From Halanaerobium saccharolyticum (GTDB taxonomy: Bacteria > Bacillota > Halanaerobiia > Halanaerobiales > Halanaerobiaceae), in NCBI RefSeq assembly GCF_003259895.1, contig NZ_QLME01000005.1, forward strand, positions 62,001-126,000: DNA of 64,000 bases. The letters run 5' to 3'. The notes under the pieces were generated by a model, which saw only the letters and a list, made by a program, of their open reading frames with translations, did not search any database and was not told the DNA's origin. A program made the position numbers and the translations under genes. Shown here piece by piece: positions 1 to 7,490 of the stretch (position 1 is its first letter; every line of letters begins with the position of its first letter).

Positions 1-1158
1 CCAAGAAGGAGTACAGATGAGTATTGGGGAGGAGATATTCCCTGGCTTACCCCTTCCCAATTGACTGGGAAATTGATTAATGAGATTAGTGAAACTGATG
101 AATATATTACAGAAAAAGGATTTGAAAATAGTTCTGTTAAATTATTACCTCCTGGTACAGTAATTATGAGTAGCCGTGCCACTATAGGTGAAACAGTTAT
201 TAATAAGGTTCCCCTGACAACAAATCAGGGATTTGCTAATATAATTTGCGATGAAAATAAAGTTTATAATTACTACTTGTTATATTTGTTACGTTATATT
301 ACTCCACGTTTGGAGGCTCTAGCAGGAGGGAGTACTTTTTTAGAGATCAGTAGGACTAATGTTAGGAGTGTAAATATTCCTGTCCCACCTCTCTCTGAGC
401 AGAAAAGAATAGCATCAATTCTATCATCAGTAGATAAGTCAATAGAAAAAACTGATGAAGTAATAGAAGAAACAAAAGAACTGAAAAAAGGATTGATGCA
501 GGAGTTACTTACTAAAGGGATTGGGCATAGTGAGTTTAAGGATAGCCAGTTTGGTGAGATTCCTAAGAGTTGGGAAATAAAACAGGTAAAAAACACTGGA
601 AAAGTAATTACAGGTTCTACTCCGAGAACTGCAGATGAAGAGAATTATGGAGGCTACAAACTATTAGTTGGACCAGGAGATCTTACTGATAATAAATATA
701 TATATAATTCTGAAAAAAAGCTATCTGAAATTGGTTTTGAAAAGACAAGAAAACTCCCTAAAGGGTCTATTTTAATAACTTGTATTGGAGCAACAATAGG
801 AAAGATGGGAATTGCTGGAATAGAGTTAAGTACTAATCAACAAATCAATTCGATAATTTGCAATAATAAATATGACAATGAGTTTGTATATTATTGTTTG
901 AATAAGAACTTTAGAATATATAAAAGTTATATTTCTAATCAAGCTGTACCGATAATGAATAAGACAACATTTTCTAATTTATCTTTACCAGTTCCTTCTC
1001 TAGAAGAACAAAAGAAAATAGCATCAATTCTATTAACAGTAGATACTAAGATAAAAAAAGAGAAAGAATACAAAGCTAAACTGGAGCGACTTAAAAAAGG
1101 TTTAATGCAGAAACTATTAACAGGAGAGATTAGAGTAAATACAGATATGGAGGTTTAG
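1..1158 (+). CDS. hsdS: Type I restriction-modification specificity subunit HsdS (5' truncated by window edge)
   Basis: The frame is open from base 1, so the true start lies upstream; an internal TTG at 61 is not the start. The first residues (EYWGGDIPWLTPSQLT) are typical of the beginning of a target recognition domain. Layout: rest of TRD1, a conserved helical spacer (EQKRIASILSSVDKSIE, then LKKGLMQELLTKGIG) at about 385-535, TRD2 from about 550, and a second copy of the spacer (EQKKIASILLTVD, LKKGLMQKLLTGEI) at the end. HsdS reads the two half-sites of the DNA target and holds the HsdM and HsdR subunits. hsdM is not visible and probably lies upstream. hsdR follows after 3 bases, and its GGAGG ribosome site lies within the end of this gene, so the two are co-translated. 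Confidence 0.93.
   Translation, partial: PRRSTDEYWGGDIPWLTPSQLTGKLINEISETDEYITEKGFENSSVKLLPPGTVIMSSRATIGETVINKVPLTTNQGFANIICDENKVYNYYLLYLLRYITPRLEALAGGSTFLEISRTNVRSVNIPVPPLSEQKRIASILSSVDKSIEKTDEVIEETKELKKGLMQELLTKGIGHSEFKDSQFGEIPKSWEIKQVKNTGKVITGSTPRTADEENYGGYKLLVGPGDLTDNKYIYNSEKKLSEIGFEKTRKLPKGSILITCIGATIGKMGIAGIELSTNQQINSIICNNKYDNEFVYYCLNKNFRIYKSYISNQAVPIMNKTTFSNLSLPVPSLEEQKKIASILLTVDTKIKKEKEYKAKLERLKKGLMQKLLTGEIRVNTDMEV
408..424 (+). repeat. Direct repeat copy 1 within hsdS spacer region
   Basis: The 17-base sequence AATAGCATCAATTCTAT occurs here and again at 1017-1033, in the two helical spacer regions of hsdS. The copies sit in a longer stretch of imperfect similarity encoding the two conserved regions. 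Such repeats are known in type I systems to allow recombination between specificity genes. Confidence 0.85.
1017..1033 (+). repeat. Direct repeat copy 2 within hsdS spacer region
   Basis: Second exact copy of the 17-base repeat at 408-424, about 609 bp downstream. Recombination between the two copies would remove exactly one target recognition domain and leave the frame intact, because 609 is divisible by 3. Confidence 0.85.
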
Positions 1159-1161
1159 AAA

Positions 1162-4100
1162 ATGACTGGAAATTGGGATGAGTATAATCAATCAGAAAAA
1201 CCTGCTTTAGATTTATTGGATACTTTAGGCTATAAAGTCTATGATCAGCTGGACAAAGATTTTACAGAGCTGCCTCAAAGAGAATCAGAACACCAGGTGA
1301 TTTTAATTGAGGAGCTTAAGAGTGCACTCAAAAGAATCAATCCCTGGATCAATGAGAATAACTTGAATAAGGCAGTTAATGAGATCAGGCCTGCTCGCCT
1401 AAAAGCTAATTCTTTAATGGCAGCCAATGAGATGATCTATGATAAACTGATTAATCACATCAGTTTACAGCAGGATATAGGTCATGGCAAGAAGAACCAG
1501 ACTATTAAGTACATAGATTATGAGGACATTGATAACAACTCCTTTATAGCAATCAACCAATTTCGAGTCAAAGGAAAAGATCCGATTAAACCTGACATAA
1601 CTCTGTTTGTTAACGGTTTACCTCTGGCTGTAATAGAATGCAAAAATAATACTACCTGTAATGAGCCAGAAGAAGAGGCAATAAATCAGCTGAGAAGATA
1701 TCAAAATATAAGAAGTGATGATACTGAGGAAGGTGCAGAAGAACTATTTTACCCCAATCAACTGCTTGTTGCCGCCTGGGGTGACTCAGCTACCTCTGCT
1801 ACAGTAGGTGCTCCAGCACAGGCATTTAAAGGCTGGAAAGATCCTTATCCCTATACTAAAGACTCTTTGGCAGAACTACTGGGGAAAGAGCCTACAGGAC
1901 AGGATATACTTCTTTTCTCACTTTTCAAAAAGAATAGATTTTTAGATATTATCAGGAACTTTACTGTTTTTGAAGACAAGGGCAATGCTAAAGTTAAAAT
2001 GGCCTGCCGCTACCAGCAGTACAGAGCTGTACAGAAAGCAGTAGAAAGAATAAAAAATGCTGAGTGTTTAGAAGACAGAAACGGAACTGTCTGGCATACT
2101 CAGGGTTCAGGTAAGTCTTTAACCATGCTCTTTTTAGCTCTTAAACTGAGAAGAATGAAAGATATCGGTAATCCAACGATGCTGATCGTAACAGATAGGG
2201 TTGACCTTGATGAACAGATCAGTGGTACTTTTAAAAAGTGTGGCTTTCCTAATCCAGAAAGAGCAGCCAGTGTAAAAGACTTAAAAGACCTATTATCTTC
2301 TGAAGCAGGCAGAACTATTATGACTACTATCCATAAGTTTCAGGAACATGAAGAAGAAAAATATCCTGTTTTAACTGAAAGAGAGAATGTATTTGTAATG
2401 GCTGACGAAGCCCACAGAACTCAGTTTAAAGATTTAGCTTCCAATATGAGAAGAGCTCTACCAAATGCAGCTTACATAGGTTTTACTGGAACACCAATTG
2501 ACAAAGAATCAAGAAGCACCTTAAGAACCTTCGGTGACTATATTGATACTTACACGATAGAAGAATCAGTTGCCGACAATGCTACTCTGCCGATCAAATA
2601 TGAGAGCAGGATGGCTGATTTACATGTGGAGGATAGAACTTTAGATGAAGTCTTTGATCAAACCTTCCACAGATATTCAGATGAAGAGAAACAGAAGATA
2701 AAAGAAAAATACGCTACTGAAAATGACATAGCTGAAGCAAGTTCCAGAATTAAAACTATTTCCCTAGATATTATTAAACATTATACGGAAAAGATCGCCC
2801 CTTTTAAGGCTCAAATTGTGGCCGTAAGCAGACAGGCAGCAGTCAGGTATAAAGAGGCGATTGATGAGTTAGATGGTCCAGAAGCAGCTGTATTAATCTC
2901 TGGCGGGCACAATGATGAGGGCTTGCTTAAAAAATACAGTGTTGATAATGATCAGAAGTCTAGAATAGTTGAAAGGTTTAAGAATCCTCGCTCTTCACTT
3001 AAAATAATCATCGTTTGTGATATGCTTCTGACTGGTTTTGATGCTCCAGTTGAGCAGGTTATGTATTTGGATAAGTCTCTGAAAGAACATAACTTGCTGC
3101 AGGCTATAGCCCGAGTTAACAGAGTTTATCCTGAGAAGAATTATGGTCTGGTAGTAGATTATTATGGAGTCTTTGATAATCTTAAAAAGGCACTGGCTAT
3201 CTTTAATCCTTCTGATGTGGAAAATGCTGTAACTCCAATTGAAGATGAGAAGCCAAGACTGGAAGCTAATCATAGAGAGGTAATGAAATATTTTAGAAAT
3301 ACAGATATGAGTGACCTGGAAGCCTGTATTGAGCTCTTTGAAGACGAAGAGAAGAGAAATGACTTCAAAAATGACTTTAAGGACTTTGCTAAGAGTATGG
3401 ATATCATTATGCCTCATCCAATAGCTGATCCTTACAGGGGTGATTTATATAAGCTGAGCAAAATCCAGACAGCCGTTAGAAATAGGTATCGTGATGACAG
3501 TATTGATATCAAAGGTGTGGGAGAAAAGGTTAAAAAGCTAATTGATGATCATATCAGAGCAAGCAGTGTCAGAGTCCTACATGAGCCAGTATCTATACTT
3601 GATGAGAAAGAGTTTGAAGAAACTCTAGATGACTTAAAATCTGATAAGGCTAAAGCCAGTGAGATGGAGCATGCGATAAAGAAAGAAATCAATGTACAGA
3701 TGGATGAAAACCCTGTCTATTATAAAAAACTAAGTGAGCGACTGGAAGAGATCATCGAGAAGCGTAAAAATAATCAGATGAGTCTTTTAGAACAGATTGG
3801 TGAGATGAAGGATATTATTAATGATATGAGAACAGTCCAGTCGAAGGCAGAAAAACTGGGGTTAAACAAGAAAGAATTTGCCCTCTATGAACTTCTTTTA
3901 AATGAGAGAGATAAAGAAGAAAAGGGCAAAGTTGCAGAAGAGCCTGGTGAATATACTGCAGGTAAAGGGAGCAATGAGCCTTATGTAAACAAAACTGTCA
4001 AAGAAGTTACTCAGAATATCTTTAATGACTTAAGTGAGTACACTAAGATTGATCTCTGGCGTCAGAAGACTGAAGTTCTTCAGAAGATGCGAAAAACAAC

Positions 4101-4197
4101 CAAGGTTCATCTGATCAAATATGACGAGTTTAAGCAGAAATACGAGAGTTTAACTAACAAGATAATTAAGCTCTCTCAGAATATATTTATGTTTTAA
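1162..4197 (+). CDS. hsdR: Type I restriction endonuclease subunit R (HsdR), 1011 aa
   Basis: Motor and nuclease subunit of the type I restriction complex; it translocates DNA with ATP and cuts at a distance. An N-terminal PD-(D/E)xK nuclease is visible: D145 in KPDITLF, then E159-C-K161. The SF2 helicase follows: Walker A HTQGSGKS at about 312-319, ADEAH box at 414-418, FTGTP at about 440, and motif VI QAIARVNR near 647. The C-terminal part is charged and helical, as expected for the domain that docks on HsdM/HsdS. Length is normal for the family. The start ATG has GGAGG 8 bases upstream, inside the end of hsdS. No disruption is visible, so the gene looks functional. Confidence 0.96.
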   Translation: MTGNWDEYNQSEKPALDLLDTLGYKVYDQLDKDFTELPQRESEHQVILIEELKSALKRINPWINENNLNKAVNEIRPARLKANSLMAANEMIYDKLINHISLQQDIGHGKKNQTIKYIDYEDIDNNSFIAINQFRVKGKDPIKPDITLFVNGLPLAVIECKNNTTCNEPEEEAINQLRRYQNIRSDDTEEGAEELFYPNQLLVAAWGDSATSATVGAPAQAFKGWKDPYPYTKDSLAELLGKEPTGQDILLFSLFKKNRFLDIIRNFTVFEDKGNAKVKMACRYQQYRAVQKAVERIKNAECLEDRNGTVWHTQGSGKSLTMLFLALKLRRMKDIGNPTMLIVTDRVDLDEQISGTFKKCGFPNPERAASVKDLKDLLSSEAGRTIMTTIHKFQEHEEEKYPVLTERENVFVMADEAHRTQFKDLASNMRRALPNAAYIGFTGTPIDKESRSTLRTFGDYIDTYTIEESVADNATLPIKYESRMADLHVEDRTLDEVFDQTFHRYSDEEKQKIKEKYATENDIAEASSRIKTISLDIIKHYTEKIAPFKAQIVAVSRQAAVRYKEAIDELDGPEAAVLISGGHNDEGLLKKYSVDNDQKSRIVERFKNPRSSLKIIIVCDMLLTGFDAPVEQVMYLDKSLKEHNLLQAIARVNRVYPEKNYGLVVDYYGVFDNLKKALAIFNPSDVENAVTPIEDEKPRLEANHREVMKYFRNTDMSDLEACIELFEDEEKRNDFKNDFKDFAKSMDIIMPHPIADPYRGDLYKLSKIQTAVRNRYRDDSIDIKGVGEKVKKLIDDHIRASSVRVLHEPVSILDEKEFEETLDDLKSDKAKASEMEHAIKKEINVQMDENPVYYKKLSERLEEIIEKRKNNQMSLLEQIGEMKDIINDMRTVQSKAEKLGLNKKEFALYELLLNERDKEEKGKVAEEPGEYTAGKGSNEPYVNKTVKEVTQNIFNDLSEYTKIDLWRQKTEVLQKMRKTTKVHLIKYDEFKQKYESLTNKIIKLSQNIFMF

Positions 4198-4292
4198 ATA
4201 AAAAGCGAATATAATAGCAGTAAGATAAAAGTTGATAAAATTAAGCAGTTGTCCAGACTGTTAAATTCTAAATTTTAATGGGGGTTGAGTTA

Positions 4293-5315
4293 ATGAACAA
4301 AAATAACTGGGTTGGTGAACTAAATTATATTGAGCCGAATTACGATTATCAAAAATTATTAGCGAATCTAACCAAAAAGGAACTAACAGAAACCAGAAAG
4401 CTTTGGGATTTTCATGGTATTAGTCAGCTTAATAAGGCTGCTCTTATTGAAGAGCTTATTAAAAGAATTAATGATAATCTGGAATCCTGGATCTTGCTCT
4501 TAGGTTCAGATCAGATTGAATTTTTAAAAGAAATAATATCCCGTTGTGAAAATTATTCTGCCGCTTATTTTGAACTTAATGAAATAGTTTATTATATTGC
4601 AGACTATTTTCAGGCGAGAGGGGTTGTGTTTTTTGGCCGTCATCAGGATACAGCTCTTTTTCTAATCCCTGAAGAATTAAGGTTCAAAATAAAATCTATC
4701 TTAAATAAAAAAAGTGTACAAAAACAGATTAAATTAAATGATAATTATATAAAATATGCGGTTGGTAGTGCGATTTATTATGGAGTTTTAACTCCTGATC
4801 TGCTATATGAATCATTAACAAGATATATGAAAATAGAGGAGAGAGTTGATCCTTTAGATGTTGTTTTAGAATATGCTCAGTCTTCCATGATTGCCTATAG
4901 TATCGGCCCGTTTTTTATTGTAACCGCTGTGGAAGATGCACGTGAAATTCTAATTGAAAGAGAAAGTAGAAGTGGCCTGGATTATTTTATCCCCTCCAAA
5001 AAAGCTGTAGAAAATGCCTATCAAAAAGGTCATCCAAGCTGGAATCTTGCCCAGCGGAGATTTAAAAAGAAACTGATAAAAACTTATAAGCTGTCAGCCG
5101 AGGATGCGGAAATGCTCATATTTAATTTTTCACTGCTGATAAAAAACAATATCAGTACAGGAGAAATAATACGAATTTTAGCTGAGAGTTTTGAAATTGA
5201 TGTTTTTGAAAATAAAGATGAGCTTATTCAGCTGATTAATGATTTTCATAATAATACCAGACAGTGGGTTTTAAAAGGACATACTCCGGCAGAAGTGTAC
5301 ACTAAAAATAAGTAA
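4293..5315 (+). CDS. Uncharacterised protein with N-terminal SAP/Rho-N-like helix pair
   Basis: I do not recognise this 340-residue protein with certainty. ATG 4293 is preferred over ATG 4278 because the purine-rich GGGGGTTGAG between them is the likely ribosome site for the second. Residues about 24-60 (LTKKELTETRKLWDFHGISQ...KAALIEELIKRI) have the two-helix spacing of SAP or Rho N-terminal modules, which often bind nucleic acid. The middle is helical with no catalytic motif that I can name. The last residues include LKGHTPAEV, which I recall from the C-terminal segment of some SEC-C-type bacterial proteins, but no cysteine motif follows here. It lies 95 bp after hsdR and 47 bp before a metallopeptidase gene, so it may be part of the restriction locus or simply a passenger. 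Confidence 0.72.
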   Translation: MNKNNWVGELNYIEPNYDYQKLLANLTKKELTETRKLWDFHGISQLNKAALIEELIKRINDNLESWILLLGSDQIEFLKEIISRCENYSAAYFELNEIVYYIADYFQARGVVFFGRHQDTALFLIPEELRFKIKSILNKKSVQKQIKLNDNYIKYAVGSAIYYGVLTPDLLYESLTRYMKIEERVDPLDVVLEYAQSSMIAYSIGPFFIVTAVEDAREILIERESRSGLDYFIPSKKAVENAYQKGHPSWNLAQRRFKKKLIKTYKLSAEDAEMLIFNFSLLIKNNISTGEIIRILAESFEIDVFENKDELIQLINDFHNNTRQWVLKGHTPAEVYTKNK

Positions 5316-5362
5316 TCTGAGAGTCTAGGAAGAACTGAATTATTTTAAGTTGGGAGATTGAA

Positions 5363-6091
5363 ATGGAAAAAATTAAACTTGCAAATCAAGTACTAAAATA
5401 CAAAATAATACGTAGCAGTCGCAAAACAATGGGGATCATTGTTGATCATAAGAGGAATTTAATAGTTAGATCTCCAAAAAATACAGCAGAAACTAAAATA
5501 GAAGAGGTACTAAAGAAAAAAACTAACTGGATTCTTTCCAAATTAAAGGAAATGGACAAGATTAAGCCAGCACCAAAAGAAAAAGAATTTATGACCGGGG
5601 AGAAACTTCCTTATTTAGGCAGAAGATACAGACTGGAAGTATCACCAGCAGAAATATCAAAGGTAGAAGTTAAACTTTATCAGGGTAAGTTCATTATCAA
5701 CTATCCTGAAAAGTTAAAAGAAAATGATGAGCAGAGAAGAGAAGAAATTAGAGATGTTTTAATAGAGTGGTATCGTGAACATGCAAAAGAAAAAATTAAT
5801 GAGAGAGTAGAAAAATATAAGGATAAACTTGATGTGCAGCCCAATAATGTAGTTGTAAAAAAGCAGAAAAAAAGATGGGGCAGCTGTAGCAGTAAAGATA
5901 ACCTGAACTTTAACTGGAAGATTATCATGGCACCAATGTCTATTGTGGATTATCTGGTGGTACATGAGCTTACGCACCTAATACATGACAACCATTCTAG
6001 GGATTTCTGGGCAACAGTAGCTGCTATAATTCCTGATATTAATGAAAAGAAGGAGTGGTTGAAGGTGAACGGGAGAAGATTAGACTTTTAA
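5363..6091 (+). CDS. YgjP-type (DUF45, M48-like) zinc metallopeptidase domain protein
   Basis: 242 residues, the usual size of the YgjP/DUF45 family. The N-terminal part is a basic beta-rich domain (KYKIIRSSRKTMGIIV), followed by KKRWGSCSS and the metal site H201-E-L-T-H205 with the third ligand H211 in NHSRDFW. This is the full HExxH-x5-H pattern of the family. Substrates are poorly known; members are often found next to type I restriction genes, as here, where it follows hsdR and the SAP-like gene in the same direction. The start ATG has GGGAG 8 bases upstream. A role in restriction-subunit turnover is possible but is inference from position only. Confidence 0.88.
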   Translation: MEKIKLANQVLKYKIIRSSRKTMGIIVDHKRNLIVRSPKNTAETKIEEVLKKKTNWILSKLKEMDKIKPAPKEKEFMTGEKLPYLGRRYRLEVSPAEISKVEVKLYQGKFIINYPEKLKENDEQRREEIRDVLIEWYREHAKEKINERVEKYKDKLDVQPNNVVVKKQKKRWGSCSSKDNLNFNWKIIMAPMSIVDYLVVHELTHLIHDNHSRDFWATVAAIIPDINEKKEWLKVNGRRLDF

Positions 6092-6105
6092 CTAACTAAA
6101 GTTTT

Positions 6106-6134
6106 TTGTTATAGAATAATAAAATTGATATAAT
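6106..6134 (+). promoter_or_regulatory. Promoter of the mntA-hepT pair
   Basis: TTGTTA (6106-6111), a 17-base spacer and TATAAT (6129-6134) preceded by TG at the extended -10 position. It lies 45 bp before the antitoxin start, so the pair can be transcribed apart from the restriction genes. Confidence 0.7.
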
Positions 6135-6151
6135 AGTATTAGCAGGTAGTT

Positions 6152-6163
6152 TACTCTAGAGTA
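6152..6163. promoter_or_regulatory. Palindrome between promoter and mntA, possible autoregulatory operator
   Basis: TACTCTAGAGTA is a perfect 12-base palindrome, about 18 bases after the -10 box and just before the ribosome site GAAGGAG. Toxin-antitoxin promoters are commonly autoregulated through such sites. The assignment is inference. Confidence 0.4.
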
Positions 6164-6178
6164 GGAAGGAGTTAAAAT

Positions 6179-6466
6179 ATGGATAACAAAGATCTTAAGA
6201 AAAAGCTAAGAGATTTAAAGCCGATTTTAGAAAAGAATTATAAGGTTAAAAGTATCGGTCTTTTCGGATCATTTGCAAGAAATGAAGCTAATGAAGATAG
6301 CGATGTAGATATTCTAGTTCAGTTTTCTGAAGATATAGGCTGGGAATTTATAGATTTAAAGCAGTTTTTGGAAGAAAGTTTAGAGCGAGAGGTTGATTTA
6401 GTAACTGTAGAGGCTTTAAAGTCAGAATTAAAAGAAGAAATATTAAGAGATGTGATATACCAATGA
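6179..6466 (+). CDS. mntA: MntA-type minimal nucleotidyltransferase antitoxin
   Basis: 95-residue minimal nucleotidyltransferase. G30-S31 followed by D42-x-D44 (GSFARNEANEDSDVD) is the GSx10DxD signature of the pol-beta superfamily, with the catalytic acidic pair intact. In the MntA/HepT systems studied, MntA is the antitoxin and modifies a tyrosine of HepT with AMP. It overlaps the toxin gene by 4 bases (ATGA), so the two are translationally coupled. Length is typical. A GAAGGAG ribosome site precedes the ATG. Confidence 0.92.
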   Translation: MDNKDLKKKLRDLKPILEKNYKVKSIGLFGSFARNEANEDSDVDILVQFSEDIGWEFIDLKQFLEESLEREVDLVTVEALKSELKEEILRDVIYQ

Positions 6467-6801
6467 GAAGAGATCTTTTGTTTTTAAAGGATATCATTAA
6501 GGCAATGAATAAAATATTTAATTATACTGAAAAGATGACAAAAGAAGATTTTAAAAAAGATGATAAAACTATTGATGCAGTTTTGAGAAATGTAGAAATT
6601 ATAGGGGAAGCAGCAAATAAATTATCCGAAAGAATCTATGAAGAAAATAAAAGTGTTCCCTGGGGACGAATGATTGGGTTGAGAAACATTGTTATTCATG
6701 AGTATTTTGGTGTGGATTTGAATATTATTTGGCAGATTGTTACAGTTAATTTACCAGAAACTAAACCTGAAATTGAAGAAATATTAAAAGAGATATCTTG
6801 A
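6463..6801 (+). CDS. hepT: HepT-type (DUF86) HEPN toxin
   Basis: 112-residue all-helical HEPN-family protein. R74-x4-H79-x-Y81 (RNIVIHEY) is the RX4HXY motif: R and H are the RNase residues, and Y is the residue adenylylated by MntA in characterised pairs. The toxin cleaves RNA when free of its partner. Start ATG overlaps the mntA stop. Both partners look complete, so this is probably an active module within the accessory region. Confidence 0.92.
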   Translation: MRRDLLFLKDIIKAMNKIFNYTEKMTKEDFKKDDKTIDAVLRNVEIIGEAANKLSERIYEENKSVPWGRMIGLRNIVIHEYFGVDLNIIWQIVTVNLPETKPEIEEILKEIS

Positions 6802-6823
6802 ATTAATTTATTTTTAGGCAGTA

Positions 6824-7060
6824 GGGGGCAAAAGCATTAAGATATTAACATGGAATTGCAATATGGCTTTAAGAAAGAAAAAGGAGTATGTTTTAGAGTT
6901 GGATCCTGATTTACTAATAGTTCAGGAGTGTGAAAATCCAGCTAAAAAAGGTTCCTGGCAGGAATTCTCTAACTATATTTGGATTGGAGATAACAACAAT
7001 AAAGGGATAGGAGTATTTTCTAGAAATGATTATAATGGCAATGGCGGTCAAACTATTTGA
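6824..7060 (+). pseudogene. N-terminal remnant of an endonuclease/exonuclease/phosphatase family protein
   Basis: The frame gives KILTWNCNMALRKK, then DPDLLIVQECENP and GIGVFSRNDY, which is the opening of an EEP-fold nuclease (N in TWNCN and E in QECE are metal-site residues of the fold). It stops after about 75 residues, where roughly 200 or more would be needed. The expected start codon position before KILTW is ATT at 6836, preceded by AGGGGG, so either an unusual start is used or the ATG has been lost; an internal ATG at 6863 would omit the first motif. Downstream of about 7030 the sequence switches to another gene remnant. I infer a decayed gene cut by a deletion or insertion event. Confidence 0.78.
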
Positions 7061-7202
7061 ACTCAAACGAATATCTTCAGGAATGGCGGCAGAAATGGTA
7101 GGTATGGATCGAGTTTCATTTCTTTTCGAGTTAAACCAGTATGGAGTAGAAATGATAAGTATGGAGCCAGAAGAATTAGCTTCTGATCTTGAAAATGCTT
7201 AA
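7035..7202 (+). pseudogene. C-terminal remnant of a UPF0175 family protein
   Basis: In this frame, ATG 7035 opens MAMAVKLFELKRISSGMAAE, followed by MVGMDRVSFLFELNQYGV and an acidic end. This is the core of UPF0175 (small antitoxin-like proteins with a helix-turn-helix-like segment, A[VI]KL[YF]...GKAAE..G..R..F...L...G). Only 55 residues are present versus about 80-90 normally, so about 25 N-terminal residues are missing. It overlaps the end of the EEP remnant in another frame, and its stop is 15 bp from the tRNA-Arg 3' end. The ATG could still allow translation, but no ribosome site is obvious. Confidence 0.68.
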
Positions 7203-7217
7203 CCTTATATAAACAAA

Positions 7218-7292
7218 TGGTGCCCCCGGTAGGAGTCGAACCTACGCTCAAGGCTTCGGAGGCCTTTGCTCTATCCACTGAGCTACGGGGGC
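7218..7292 (-). tRNA. tRNA-Arg (anticodon CCG)
   Basis: On the minus strand the cloverleaf is complete: acceptor GCCCCCG/CGGGGGC, D arm GCTC..GAGC, anticodon stem AAGGC/GCCTT with loop CTCCGAA (anticodon CCG, reading CGG), T arm GTAGG-TTCGACT-CCTAC, discriminator A and an encoded CCA at 7218-7220. Its 3' end points toward the accessory genes on the left. Confidence 0.96.
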
Positions 7293-7304
7293 ATTACCTA
7301 AATT

Positions 7305-7333
7305 ATTTTAACAGAATGAGCCTTTAATGTCAA
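7305..7333 (-). promoter_or_regulatory. Promoter of tRNA-Arg
   Basis: On the minus strand: TTGACA (7333-7328), a 17-base spacer and TAAAAT (7310-7305), placing the start close to the tRNA 5' end at 7292. Confidence 0.8.
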
Positions 7334-7415
7334 TAAGCTGAGCTGTTTAAAATTTTTAATTTAAAATAAAAGAATAATATTAATTATTTAACAGCAGTCT
7401 ATATTTTTTTAATGA

Positions 7416-7421
7416 TATAAT
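7416..7421 (+). promoter_or_regulatory. Extended -10 element upstream of the cation transporter
   Basis: TGATATAAT (TG at 7413-7414, TATAAT at 7416-7421) with no clear -35 box. A small hairpin, CTGGA (7427-7431) with TCCAG (7442-7446), lies in the short leader just before the AAGGAG ribosome site. Confidence 0.45.
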
Positions 7422-7460
7422 TATCTCTGGAAGATAAAAAATCCAGAAGGAGACTAAATT

Positions 7461-7490
7461 ATGGAAAATAATTGTGATCAGAATGAGTGA
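7461..7490 (+). CDS. Nine-codon leader ORF overlapping the CDF transporter start
   Basis: ATG 7461 sits 8 bases after a strong AAGGAG (7447-7452) and encodes MENNCDQNE then TGA. The transporter ATG at 7483 lies inside this ORF in another frame and has no ribosome site of its own. The arrangement suggests translational coupling, with ribosomes ending at 7490 and restarting at 7483. A frameshift at the transporter N-terminus is the alternative. No function is known. Confidence 0.4.
   Translation: MENNCDQNE

Noticed and set aside
294-596. Minus-strand ORF of about 100 residues inside hsdS
   Set aside because: It lies entirely opposite a well supported coding region, has low-complexity Ser/Phe content and no ribosome site.
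2995-3417. Minus-strand ORF of 140 residues inside hsdR
   Set aside because: Antisense shadow of conserved helicase sequence; no start signal or family features.
7040-7180. UGA at the end of the EEP remnant as a selenocysteine codon
   Set aside because: The frame after the UGA gives no EEP similarity, while another frame gives a clear UPF0175 core, so this is a gene break, not Sec decoding.
7063-7278. Minus-strand ORF across the tRNA-Arg
   Set aside because: It overlaps the whole tRNA gene and the UPF0175 remnant, and its sequence is a by-product of the tRNA.
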